Assembly (NCBI GenBank): GCA_963691705.1
Contig: OY829544.1
Location: forward strand, 40,197,917 to 40,261,916
Direction: 5' to 3'
Origin: Viola odorata
Taxonomy: Eukaryota > Streptophyta > Magnoliopsida > Malpighiales > Violaceae
DNA: 64,000 bases
Shown here: positions 22,460-33,790 of the stretch, piece after piece
Position numbering within the stretch: the stretch's first letter is position 1
How the letters are laid out: each line of letters begins with the position of its first letter
Notes under the pieces: model-generated
Told to the model about the DNA's origin: nothing
The model's database searches: none
The model's input: the letters and a program-made list of their open reading frames with translations, nothing else
Translations under genes and position numbers: made by a program

Positions 22460-24192
22460 TGTCGCACCCCCTCGAAATTTTTACGCGACGCGGTTTGGAA
22501 TGATGTGAGACAAAATTGGACTTATTTCACATAATGCAATGAAGTCGCCACCCTATTTATTTCTAAGGATTAAGGAACCTAAAGTCATGACATTAAAAAA
22601 AAAAACTAAGGCAAAAAGGGTCTAAAACCAAGAACGATAGTTCGGGGTCGTATTATGGACTCGGGAAGTTGTTAGGCACCCGAGTCACATCCAAAAAGGT
22701 TACCGGATAAAAGAGATGTTTAAAAACATGTTTGAAAGACATAAAAAAGTCCTAATTTAGTGATCATGCCCAATAGAAGGATTAAATTTTAATAATTCTA
22801 AATAATCATGCATACGAGCGTATATGCGAGAAAGTGTTGAAATAAATAAAAGGGAGAGAAAAGTGTACTTATTGGAGGGACATACGTTGATTTACCCTTC
22901 AAAGATGAAATTATTAGTACGAGTAAATGATAATCGATAAACAAATAATTATCGCATGCGAGCAAAATAATTAATTTAGAATGCGTGCAGAATAATTATT
23001 AAAGCATTCGAAATCATGCAAAAATAATTAATTACACAGTACTAACATGTGATAAATCAGCACGAAAAAATATTACGATGGGCTAAAATTGGGCTCGGCC
23101 CACTGGGCCCCATAGCTGGGCCCATCACAGGCCAGCCCAGCCCAGCTGGGCCACGCGCAACCTATCTTTCCTTTTGCTTGGGCCAAGGCGCAACCCACTC
23201 TTCTCCTTCTCTTGGGCCAAGGCAAACGCTTGGCCCATCAACCAAAACCAAGAAAGCCCGCATCCTCCCTCTCATGCAAAGTCTTCTTCTTCCTTGGTTC
23301 GTCGGCGTCACTACCGGTGGCCAAGGAAGAAACCGGCGACGGAAATAAATAAATTAAACGACCAAAAGAAGCGCAATGAACACAACAATTTAATAAAATA
23401 ATCACAACATTTCAATTTACTCAAAATAGTGATTAATTAAACCAAAACGTTAATTAAATTAATTAGTGAAAAGTTCAAACTTCGCGCGAATTGTCTAGCA
23501 ATTCATTAAAGAGAAGCAATGTAATTAATCTAGAGATGAAATAGAAATTATTTGAAATCAAAATAGCAATTAATTTCATCAAAACACGAACGATTTAATT
23601 CTTGAAAAATATTGGCAGATATCGTTTTAAAAAATGAAAACTTGAAAAGCTTGAGAATATGCTTCAACCTTTGTTGAGCATGCAGCTAGAGAGAGAGCAA
23701 TTTTAGTGAGAGTGTATGCTTGTTTTGTTCGTGAATTAGTAAGGAATGCTTGTTGATTGCTTGCTATTTATAGGCAGAGATTGAGTCGGTTGAGGCGAGG
23801 ATGAGGGTGGTAGGAAAGGTGATGACGATGGCCGAGGGAGAAGGTTGAGATGGCATTAAATGTTGGTATGGGTGCTTGGAAACGATGGTGATGGTAGAGG
23901 TTGAGATTTGCAGAGGTCGTTGAAAAGAAAAATGGAGAAGGTGAAGTGGACGAGCATATATTATTCGGTTCGATCTATGGTCCGAGAAATCTTGTTTGGG
24001 ATCGATAGAAGTTCGAACGAAGAAAGCTAAAATACGAACAAAAATGAAGGTGACACGAAATAAAAATGGTAAATAGTAAATAAACGACAATAATAAACAA
24101 AAACATGATCGATATTAAAAGGGTTAGTAGTAGGACAAAAATGGAAAAATACAGATATGCTATGACGAAATGTCAAAAATCGGGTAGCAACA
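22460..24192 (-). mobile_element. 3' LTR of Ogre-like element 2 (1733 bp)
   Basis: Minus-strand start TGTTGCTACCCGATTTTTGAC at 24192 and end GGGGGTGCGACA at 22460 match the ends of the LTR at 7496-9877. The TATA box is at 23765-23772 (reverse complement). Internal GGGCT/AGCCC-rich sequence (about 23085-23160) also corresponds. Polypurine tract to its right confirms it is the 3' LTR of a minus-strand element. The left flank GTAGT would be the target duplication, but the other end is not identified. Confidence 0.9.
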
Positions 24193-24210
24193 GTTGCCCC
24201 CTCTTTACTG
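24193..24210 (-). promoter_or_regulatory. Polypurine tract of Ogre-like element 2
   Basis: Plus-strand GTTGCCCCCTCTTTACTG reads as a purine run AAAGAGGGGGCAAC on the minus strand, directly before the LTR start. It is identical to the tract at 7482-7495. Confidence 0.88.
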
Positions 24211-24339
24211 TCTTATAAAAACTGAGGTGTAATCGAGATTTTTGGTGAGTAGTAAAGATGGTTGCACCACGTACCACCAATGTTTTGAAAATGTGGAATG
24301 TAAATGCACACTTACCTTGGAGTGGGGCGATCTGTAAAT

Positions 24340-24655
24340 TCTGATCTAGGCGAGGGTAGTACTCGTAGTCCTTATATTGGTGCGAAAAGTAGAGTCACGT
24401 CCGGGCGAGGGTAGTACTCGCAACCTTACGCTGGTGTAGAAAAGTAAACTCAGATCCGGTGAGGGTAGTACTCGTAGTCCTTCACTAATGATGCTTGAAA
24501 GTAAATTTAGATTCAGGCGAGGGTAGTACTCGTAGTCCTTTCACTGATGCAGAAAATTAGACTTAGATCCGGCGAGGGTAGTACTCATAGTCCTTCACTG
24601 ATGGTGCAGAAAAGTAAACTCAGATCCAGCGAGGGTAGTACTTAGTCTTTCACTA
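24340..24655. repeat. Tandem array, ~60-bp units with GAGGGTAGTACTCGTAGTCC
   Basis: Five or six units, each with GCGAGGGTAGTACTCGTAGT and a spacer such as CTTCACTGATGGTGCAGAAAAGTAAACTCAGATCC. Single related units lie at 25540-25570 and 32325-32415, and diverged ones at 7090-7345 in element 1. Confidence 0.9.
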
Positions 24656-24699
24656 ATGGTTGGATGTTGGTTGATGGTAACGTAGCTTCGCTTGGATGT

Positions 24700-25535
24700 T
24701 GGAAAAATGTTGGTCATCTCTGAAAGATGGTCTTCTCAAATATTGAGGAAAGTTGTAGGTCTTCTCGGATAATGAGGAAAGATGTAGGTCTTCTCGGATA
24801 TTGAGGAAAGATGTAGGTCTTCTCGGATAATGAGGAAAGATATATGTCTTCTCGGATATTGAGGAAAGATGTAGGTCTTCTAGGATAATGAGGAAAGTGG
24901 TGTTCTCAGATATTAAGGAAAGATGGTCTTCTCGGATATTGAGAAAGATGGTCTTCTCGGATAATGAGGAAAGTGGTCTTCTCGGATATTGAGAAGGATG
25001 GTCTTCTCGAATAATGAGGAAGGATGTCTTCTCGGAAAATGAGGGAGATTGTATTCTCGGATAATGAGGGAGATGGTCTTCTCGGATAATGAGGAAGGAT
25101 GTCTTCTCGGATAATGAGGCTCGGATAATGAGGGAGATGGTCTTCTCGGATAATGAGGAAGGATGTCTTCTCGGATAATGAGGGAGATGGTCTTCTCGGA
25201 TAATGAGAAAGGATATCTTCTCGGATATTGAGGACAGATGGTAGGTCTTCTCGGATAATAAGGAAAGTGGTCTTCTCGGATATTGAGGAAAGATGGTCTT
25301 CTTGAATATTGAGAAAGATGGTCTTCTCGGATAATGAGGAAAGTGGTCTTCTCGGATATTGAGGAGGATGGTCTTCTCGGATATTGAGGAGGATGATCTT
25401 CTCGGATAATGAGGAAGGATGTCTTCTCGGATAATGAGGGAGATGGTCTTCTCGGATATCTTCTCGGATAATAAGGGAGATGGTCTTCTCGGATAATGAG
25501 GGAGATGTCTCGGATAGTGAGGACGGATTGTCGAG
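24700..25535. repeat. Satellite-like array, ~25-bp units (CTTCTCGGATAATGAGG)
   Basis: About 30 units of GGTCTTCTCGGATAATGAGG type with alternation of ATAATGAGG and ATATTGAGG and unit sizes of roughly 23-29 bp, giving higher-order pairs. On the minus strand this keeps a 306-codon frame open purely because of the repeat. It is part of the 3' noncoding region of Ogre-like element 2. Confidence 0.93.
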
Positions 25536-25639
25536 TCAGGTTCGAGCGAGGGTAGTACTCGTAGTCCGTTCACCTTGCTTGGATATTGATAGTTCTATCT
25601 TGCAAAAAATACGGATCAGTGCTCCGGGCTCAGTGTGAC

Positions 25640-26290
25640 CGCTCATGCAATTTTAAGACATAGTGTGGGGACGGGACCACTCATATTTTTAAAGACAGGT
25701 TTGTGGGGACGTGACTGCTCACATTTTAAAAGACATGATTGTGGGGGGGCGTGACCACTCACATTTTTAAAGACATGATTGTGGGGGTGTGACCGCTCAC
25801 AACGTTTAAAAGATAAGCTATGGGGACGTGACCTTTCACAACGTTTAAAAAATAGAATGTGGGGACATGACCAATCACACCATTTAAAAGACAAGTTGTG
25901 GGGACGTGACCTATCACAACATTTAAAAGACAGGATGTGGAGACGTGACCAATCACACCATTTAAAAAGACAAGTTGTGGGGACATGATCTATCACAAAG
26001 TTTAAAAAATGGGATGTGGGGACGTGACCAACCACACCATTTAAAAAGACAAGTTGTGGGGACATGACCTATCACAACGTTTAAAAAACAGGATGTGAGG
26101 ACGTGACCAATCACACCATTTAAAAAGACAAGTTGTGGGGACGTGACCTATTACAACATTTAAAAAATAGGATGTGGGGACGTGACCTATCACACCATTT
26201 AAAAGACAAGTTGTGGGGACGTGACCTATCACAACATAAAAAAAAAGGATGCGGGGACGTGACCAATCACACCATTTAAAAGACAACTAA
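25640..26290. repeat. Tandem array, ~41-bp units (GTGGGGACGTGACC...TTTAAAAGACA)
   Basis: About 15 units of GTGGGGACGTGACCTATCAC plus ACATTTAAAAGACAAGTT. Alternate units differ (CAATCACACC against TATCACAAC), so the array has a two-unit higher-order pattern. A second array of the same family lies at 30110-30480, and one or two units survive in element 1 at 6465-6535. Confidence 0.93.
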
Positions 26291-28290
26291 CCTTGATGTT
26301 GATGCCAATGGGATGCTTTGCACAAATGTAAACTTACCTCTACTCATAACACTGATGCGGAATTCATTTTTGTAGAGAAGGATATTTGACTCCACTCGGG
26401 CGTTGATGCCCTCCGGAATTCTTTACAGAAATGTGATTGCAGCTCCGGACTTGGTGCAACTGGAATTTCCATATCCTGGTTTATTGATGATGAGGGTGAG
26501 ATGATGATTTTCTCATCGAGACCCATTAGCATGAGATTTTACCGTATTTTCCTTCCATATCTATATCCTGCAAGTAGGAAAGGAAGCAAACACGAAGCAA
26601 CATGGATGAAAAAAGAGAGAGCAATTGATATATGGGGGAAAAAATGAGATCAAATCATATATGTTGTATATGAAAGTATTCCCATACTACCCTAAGGTTT
26701 GCCCCCCAATATTTTGTGAAGATGAAAATAACTTCCTTATCAAGAGAAAGTTCAAGAAATTTAAGCATTTCTAGAGAACATGTCATCCAATTTCCGTTAT
26801 ATAAGCATGCTTGATACAAGTCTAAAGAGCATCTGCATCTTGCTCAGGAGATAACGACCTCAAGAACAAGACTTTCCCACAACATGTAGACGTAAGAAAT
26901 CCTCACCGGACATTGGTGTTTGCGCTCATGCTCAGAAATAAGGCTACGTGTTAACACTCATAAAAATGCAACAAACATAGCACAAAAATTAGATTTGCAA
27001 TGTCAACCCGAGTGAAAAATGCACATGCATAGGCATTCTAATAATCGAAAGGACTTTACAAGAGAAAATAAATATGTAGTGTGGGAAGAAGGAAAGAAAG
27101 GAAAAGTTTGTTTAGAAAGAAGGGGTACTTTTAAGCATAAAGAAAAGGGTTTTTGTAAGCAGTGCTCGACTAAGGTTGCAGCGAGGGCAAAGTGCACACA
27201 TTCTTCAATCTTCGCTGGGGAGGATTTTTCCCGAGATCATTTTATTGGTGAAGAGCACCAGTTCTTCGATCTTCGTTGGAGATGCTCCTTCCTGATTTTT
27301 TCGAGGACAAAACGCACCAGTTCTTGAATCATTGCTCCTTCTTGATCAATTTTATTAGCGAAGCGCACAAGTTCTTGAGTCTTCATTGGGGATGATCTCT
27401 TTTTCTTTTAAGATCATTTTGAGGGCAAAGCGCCCAAGTTCCTGAATCTTCACGGGGAATGATCTCTTTTCCTTTTGAGATCACTTCTTGTTGACTTTGG
27501 AGCCCTTTTCTGTGAACACCTTTATTCTTTGATTTTTTTCATTTAATTTTTTATTTTTCATTTTCATTTTATTTTATTTTATTCAGCAAGCAAAGCAAGT
27601 ACAATTTTGTCTTCTCTTTCCTTAGTTTCGACTTTGGCAGAGGCCTTCAATTCTTGATTTTTCGGCCTTCTTCTAGCGTTGACCATCAGCAATCCTCAGG
27701 GGTTTCTCTTGCCCTTTTCTTATGTATCCCCTCCTTTTACAGACCATATTTGATGTGCACCTTACCTTCGGTTAACAACCTCAGTTAGGCACTATTTAGG
27801 GAGTTCAAGTGGAAATAAAAGTTTTACAAGGATGAGTGTTTGGAGGCAAAAAAGTCGAGGAGACAAAAAAATAAGGAAGCAAAGAGCAAAGTCCAATGTC
27901 ATCTTACTGTTATCCCATATCAGATGGTGCATCTACCTTGGATATTATGCAAATATAACTAGCGCTTAGTCAGGCATTTGCACTCATGAAAGAAATAAGG
28001 CGTGAAGACTCAAAGTACTCACAAGGATATGTTTATGACTGCTTACATCTAAAGCATGTTGCAGATATAAGAGCAAGCAGGCGAGATCATGTATGTCATA
28101 TAATTTCAAATGGATGTACAAGTTATCCATAATGCAATAAAGTGATGAACATGCTCAATCTATGGAAAGTTTGAAAATTACGGGGGTAGTGTAGATTTTT
28201 ATTAAAAAAGAAATATTTACCAAATTGTTTTTGAAATTTTTTAAGGACAGGGTATGTTCACATACGCATGCATACTGATGTAGAAAAGTA
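26291..28290 (-). mobile_element. Unique 3' noncoding block of element 2 (copy 2)
   Basis: No gene. It is homologous to 30500-32310 (copy 1) and in parts to 2600-4430 of element 1, for example around CTTGCTCAGGAGATAACGACC (26850) and GCATGCTTGATACAAG. Contains an AT/CT-rich tract near 27530-27590. Confidence 0.75.
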
Positions 28291-28299
28291 AATTTTGAT

Positions 28300-29270
28300 A
28301 AATGTGAACTTCACTCGGGCGCTGCTGCCCACAGGGATATTGATGCGGAAATTGAAATGAAAACTCCACTCGGACGCTGCTGCCCACTAGGAGGTTAATG
28401 CGGAAATTGAAATAAAACTCTACTCGGACATTGCTGCCCACTGGGAGGTTGATGCGGAAATTAAAATGAAAACTCCACTCGGACGCTGCTGCCCACTAGG
28501 AGGTTAATGTGGAAATTGAAATGAAAACTCCACTCGGACGCTGCTGCAAAATTAAAACGAAAACGCCACTCGGACGTTGTTGCCCACTGGGAGATTGATG
28601 CGGAAATTAAAATGAAAACTCCACTCGGATGTTACTGCCCATTGGGAGGTTAATGCGGAAATTGAAATGAAAACTCCACTCGGACGTTGCTGCCCACTAG
28701 GAGGTTGATGCGGAAATTAAAATGAAAACTCCACTCGGACGTTGTTGCCCACTAGGAGGTTGATGTGGAAATTAAAATGAAAACTCCACTCGGACATTGC
28801 TGCCCACTAGGAGGTTAATGCAAAAATTGAAATAAAAACTCCACTCGGACGCTGCTGCCCACTAGGAGGTTGATGTGGAAATTAAAACGAAAACTCCACC
28901 TGGACATTGCTGCCCACTAGGATGCTCTTGCTGTTGTTGAAAAGATCAAATCCACTCGGATGCTGCTGCCTACTAGGATGTTGATGTTGTTGTTGAGAAG
29001 ACCAAACCCACTCGGACACTGCTGCCCACTGGGATGCTGATGCTGAAAAATCCACTCGGACGCTGCTGCCCACTGGGATGCTCTTGTTGAAAAATTCACT
29101 CGGACGCTACTGCCCACTGGGATGCTCTTGTTGAAAAATCCACTCGGACACTGCTGCCCACTGGGATGCTCTTGTTGAAAAAATCCACTCGGACGCTGCT
29201 GCCCACTGGGATACTTTGAAGAATGTAAACGCGGATCTACTCGGACACTGATGCCCACTTGGATGCTTTG
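28300..29270. repeat. Tandem array, 55-bp units passing into ~44-bp units
   Basis: The left part repeats CACTCGGACGCTGCTGCCCA with CTAGGAGGTTAATGCGGAAATTGAAATGAAAACTC, about 11 units of 55 bp. The right part (about 28915-29270) keeps the CACTCGGACGCTGCTGCCCA core but has the spacer CTGGGATGCTCTTGTTGAAAAATC, about 7 units of 44-46 bp. It is a single core with a changed spacer. Confidence 0.92.
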
Positions 29271-30100
29271 GGAAGTGTAATTTGCAGAGTCTGATGATAG
29301 CCAATCGTTGACTAGATGATTTGTTCAAGAAGTATGACTTGAACATCATTTTGAGTGATAGAATTGAATCCTTGGTTGGCTGGATCAAATTGCCCCTATG
29401 GGAGCTAACCAGTTGTTTCTTTATGGAGAAAAACTCCAACACTTCAGCTTTTGTAGCAAAGGATTGCGGATAAAATCACCATTAGTGTCCCACAAATTAG
29501 ATGATTTATCTTCACAGTATAGCTATCGTGTCTGTACGGGGAGAGATTTTGCAAAGAATGATTGTGGTGATCAAATTCAAAACATGAAAGATTTAACCAT
29601 GGTTGAACTTTGAATTGGCAGTCGAGAGCCAGGTAGGGCGCAAATGTCGTTATATCACCAAACAAGACCGCATTAAGTATGTTGGTTGGGGTTCCAGGTG
29701 GTAACACATTTATCATTGTTATGTTTCTTAACCCAGCTAAGAAACTACTTGCGAAGGGCATTTGGTGACAGTAATGTCTTGATGGTAGAATTTTTGAGGA
29801 GGATCATTCAAGTGCTGATAGGAGGAGGGTTCTTTTGTATCTGCTAAGCAACGATGGACTTGAAGAAAAAGTAGGATGGACACAAAGAGCTCGTTGTTGT
29901 GAATTATCTCTCCTTATGCTTTACCCCCCCAGTAAAAATGTGCTTAACCATTGATGTTCCCCGACACCTTCTTCTAGTCATCATTTTACCTGCTTGCCCC
30001 CAAGTTTATAAGTCTTACGCTTCATTCAGATGTTGGTTGGTGGTGGCTCTGTTCAGATGCCTTGTAGAAATGTAATTGCTCGGATGTTTGAGGGAATATC
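29271..30100 (-). mobile_element. Unique 3' noncoding block of element 2 (copy 2, upstream part)
   Basis: No gene. 29340-29720 is homologous to 32930-33230, for example CATGAAAGATTTAACCATGG, AAATGTCGTTATATCAC and ATTAAGTATGTTG. 29880-30010 corresponds to 33240-33340. The first ~100 bp match 2440-2560 of element 1. Confidence 0.75.
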
Positions 30101-30109
30101 AAATGACTG

Positions 30110-30485
30110 AAGATAGGACGTAGGGGCGTGACCACTCAAAACATTAAAAGACATAGATGTGGGGACGTGACCAATCACAACATTAAAAGACAAGATGTGG
30201 GGATGTGACCTATCACAATATTTAAAAGACAATATGTGGGGACGTAACCTATCACAGCATTAAAGGACAGGATGTGGGGACGTGACCTATCACAATATTA
30301 AAGACAGGATGTAGGGACGTGACCTATCACAATATTAAAGACAAGATGTGGGGATGTGACCAATCACAACATTAAAGACAAGATGTGGGGACATGACCAA
30401 TCACAACATTTAAAAGGTAGGATGTGGGGACATGACCAATCACAATATTTAAAAATAATGGAGTGGGGACGTGACCGCTTAGGCA
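30110..30485. repeat. Tandem array, ~39-41-bp units (second GGGGACGTGACC array)
   Basis: About nine units of GATGTGGGGACGTGACCTAT with CACAATATTAAAGACAG spacers. Same family as 25640-26290 but slightly shorter and on average different in the spacer. Confidence 0.92.
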
Positions 30486-32310
30486 ATTAAACTGGGAAGG
30501 TTATAGTAACGTACCTTCGCTCGGATGCTGATGGCTTTAGTCGGACCCCTTGCGGAAACGCAAATTGGTGCTTCGGACTTGGTGTGATTGGTCTTTTCAT
30601 AACTTGATTGGTTTTGTTGGTGAAAATTCATGACGAGGGCAAGACAAGAATCTTCTCATCAAAAACCCGTCCGATAGCAGGAATTCCACTAAGGCCTTCT
30701 TTTCTATCTATATCTTGCAAGTAGGGAGGAAGAAAACACAAAGCAGCAATATCCAAACCACAATGGGCAAAAGGAGAGATTAAATCATACATGAATGAAA
30801 TATTCCCACACTACCCCAATGCTTGCCCCCAAGCATTGCACCAAGATAAAAACAACATGAACTTCCTTATCAGGAGAAAATTCAAACAATTCAATCAATT
30901 GGAAAACATGTCATCCAATTCTTGTTATATAAGCAAACTTGACACAAGCCTAGAAGAGCATCTGCATCTTGCTCAGGAGATAACAACCTCAGGGACAAGA
31001 CTTTCTCACAACTTGCAGCCGTAAGCAGTCCTCACTGGATATGTGTATGTTTTCGCACTTAGAAGCAGGGCTAAGTGTTTACACTCATAAAAATGCAACA
31101 AACATAGCACATAAATTAAATTCACAATGTCAATCTGAGTGAAAGATGCACATGCATGGGCATTCTAATAATCAAGAGGACTTTGCCAGAAAAAAGGTGG
31201 TATAGTGTAAAAAGGAAAGGGAGTGTCTGTTTAGAAAGGAGAAAGTCCTTAGCAGAAAAGAGGGGTTTAGTGAGCAGTACTCGGCGATTGGTTGCAGCGA
31301 TGGCAAAATGCACAAGTTCTTCAATCTTTGCTGGGAATGCTCCTTCTTGAGATCATCTTTTGTTGACTCTGGACCATTTTCTATACCGTGGTGTTCTTTG
31401 AACACTTTCATTATTTTGATTCTTTTTCTCCCTTTTTTTCTTTTGCTTTCTTTTCTCTTTTTCTTTCCCTTCTTTTTTTTTCTCTTTCATTTTTTCCTTT
31501 TTTACTTTTCTTTTCTTTTCTTTTCTTTTCCTTTTTTTTTCTCTTTCTTTTTGAGTCAAACGTAAATATAAACAGCAAGCAAAGCAAGTACGGTGTCTGT
31601 CTTTTCTTTTCTCAATTCTGATCTTGGGCAGCGGCCTTGAATTCTTTATTTCCTCGGTCTTCTTGCAACACAAATCACCATCGATTCTTAAGGGTTTCTC
31701 TGTCATCCCCACTCATTTTGCAAACCGAACTCAATACGCATCCTCGATTCTAGTTGGGCAACTTCAATCGAGTACTACTCACTTGGGAAGGAGGAGCTTT
31801 AGATCAAACTAAAAGAGGCTTTCAAGTGGTTTATAAGAAATGTAGGGTGGTGTACGAAGACGAGCGTTGTGGGTTGATGTCTAGAAAATTAAAACAATGT
31901 GAAAGAAGGAGCAAAGTCCAATGCCATTTTACCATTATCCCATGTCTAATGGTGCATATACCCTAGATATTATGCAAATTTAACTAATGCCAGCTTATGT
32001 ATTTGGCTCATAAAAGAAATAAAGCATGAAGGTGCGAAGTGCTCACAAGTATACACTTGTGACTGCTTACAGCTAAAGCACGATGTGGATATAAGAGCAA
32101 GCAGGCAAGACCATGCATGTCATATGATTTCAATGGATGAACAAGTTATCCATGATGCAGTAAAGTGATGAACATGCTCAATCTAGGGAAGGTTTAAAAA
32201 CTTGAGGGTAGTGCGGATTTTTATCAAGTCGAGTAACATTTTCAACCGAAAAGCGTAGAAGTTTTGAAGACAGGGCATGCACACGCACACATGCATGCAC
32301 ATACTGATGC
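30486..32310 (-). mobile_element. Unique 3' noncoding block of element 2 (copy 1)
   Basis: No gene. Homologous to 26291-28290, with shared GAGCATCTGCATCTTGCTCA and CATGTCATATGATTTCAA. A CT-rich tract at about 31420-31560 opens Phe-rich frames that are not genes. Confidence 0.75.
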
Positions 32311-32319
32311 AGAAATGTA

Positions 32320-32860
32320 AATTCAGGTCCGGGCGAGGGTAGCACTCGTAGTCCGTACAATAGTGTGGAAATGTAAATCCAGGTCCGGGCGAGGGTAGCA
32401 CTCGCAGTCCTGGACGAGATAAGTTGGAAAGTGGGGGTCGAAACCACTGCACGAAATAAGATTAAAAAGTAGGGATTTGAACCATCGCAATAAGTGAAAA
32501 TGAGGGTTTGAGTTGCCGTACGAGATAGATTAAAAAGTGGGGGTGTGAACCGCCGCACAAGATAGATGAAAGTAGGGGTGTGAATCACCGCACAAGATAG
32601 ATAAAAGTGGCAGTTTGAACCACCGCACAAGATAGATGAAAGTGGGGGTGTGAACCGCTGAACAAGATAGATGAGAGTGGGGGTGTGAACCACCACACAA
32701 GATAGATGAAAGTGGGGGTTTGAACAACCGCACAAGATGGACCGGAAAGTGGGGGAACTGAGTTGCCACACGAGATGGACCAAAAAGTGGGGGAACTGAG
32801 TTGCCGCATGACATGGACAGAAAAGTGGGGGAACTGAGCCGCCTCACGAGATGGACCACA
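32320..32860. repeat. Mixed tandem array: GAGGGTAGCACTCG units, then ~38-43-bp CCGCACAAGATAGATG units
   Basis: Two GCGAGGGTAGCACTCGTAGT units (32332-32415) are followed by about ten units of GTGGGGGTGTGAACCGCCGC with ACAAGATAGATGAAA. The last few units carry GGGGGAACTGAGTTGCC instead. The array occupies the place that the CACTCGGACGCTGCTG array has in copy 2. Confidence 0.88.
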
Positions 32861-33635
32861 CTCGGATACCTTGCAAATTCGGCCCTACTGGGACACTGAT
32901 AATTTTGCTCGGATGTCTTTAGAAACAACCGAATTACTTCTGGATTTGATCAAATCTCCAGGGAATTGTTCGTAATACAGGATGTGTTGATTTTCATTTA
33001 AAGCCAGCGCTTAATGGTTCTCAAATTAGAGGATTGATCTTCACAACATGGGCATCGTGCCTCTAGACGGAGAGAGCTTGCAGTGAGTGGGTTATGCGCG
33101 ATCAAATTCAAAATATGAAAGATTTGACCATGGTTGAATTTGAATTTGCAATTGGGAGCCATGTAGAACGTAAATGTCGTTATATCACAGAACAAGAATG
33201 TATTAAGTATGTTGATTGTGACTCTTACTGCACTGATGATCTGAATGTAAGGAGCTCATTATCATGAATTAGCATAAAGTGTTATGTTCGTCTTTTGATC
33301 GATATTTTTTTTATTTTCATCGCTTGCCCTCAAGTTTATCCTTTCAAACTCCTCCTGATGAGGGACTATCTCCTTCTCCGAACTTTCTATTTAAATGGAC
33401 CAACTCGTGTGGAATCCCAACCTCATCCTCAGCTGCGTACGATAATTTCTTCACCATCAAAGATAAGGTATATCAAGACAAACAAATTTATTATTTATCG
33501 AAAGAGTTTCGCCAATCTTGGGAAAAAACAACAACAACAAAAATGTGCAATAGGGATATACCCGGAAGCATGACGATGGTTCAGTTTTATGCAGGCTCAC
33601 CAGACTTCTTCACGAAAATGAACGAGCTCTATATC
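32861..33635 (-). mobile_element. Unique noncoding block between gag end and the arrays of element 2
   Basis: 32930-33340 is the copy-1 partner of 29340-30010. 33345-33635 shows no RT, RNase H or integrase motif on either strand, so pol is missing between gag and the 3' region. Open frames here have no recognisable domain. Confidence 0.6.
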
Positions 33636-33639
33636 GCTC

Positions 33640-33785
33640 CTCCATTACCCAGGGCATGGTTACGAAGAGGGTTGATGGTCATGTTAGATACTTCAAAAGA
33701 GATCCATCCGCTCTTAATCAAGTGATTAACCTTTCCTCTAAAGGCAGAGAAGTTTTCTAGAGTGTGGCCTTGAGCTTCAGCATGG
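33640..33785 (-). pseudogene. C-terminal part of the split Ogre/Tat gag (element 2)
   Basis: On the minus strand this reads YHAEAQGHTLENFSAF then HLIKSGWI, the C-x2-Y-H-x3-GH motif region that ends Tat/Ogre Gag, and runs into a stop after NHALGNGGAI. It continues the gag frame that is interrupted at 39120. The two parts are separated only by the inserted element 33791-39114 and one target-site copy. Confidence 0.85.
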
Positions 33786-33790
33786 TACGT
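33786..33790. repeat. Target-site duplication TACGT (left)
   Basis: Perfect match with 39115-39119 on the other side of the inserted LTR element. Confidence 0.93.

Noticed and set aside
24653..25573. 306-codon open frame on the minus strand
   Set aside because: It lies wholly in the 25-bp array. The peptide is a frame-cycling repeat (SEKT, IIRED, HYPRR) with no independent start or promoter.
25643..26286. Open frames of 140 and 81 codons on the minus strand
   Set aside because: Repeat-derived translation of the ~41-bp GGGGACGTGACC array.
28300..29270. Possible CRISPR-like array
   Set aside because: The spacers are themselves repeats, units are degenerate and the context is a plant retrotransposon.
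31308..31621. Phe/Ser-rich frames, plus strand
   Set aside because: Caused by the CT-rich tract at 31420-31560.
32178..32928. Overlapping 201- and 132-codon frames, minus strand
   Set aside because: Translation of the CCGCACAAGATAGATG array in several frames.
33279..33725. 148-codon plus-strand frame
   Set aside because: Its 3' half is the shadow of the minus-strand gag end; no domain on the plus strand.
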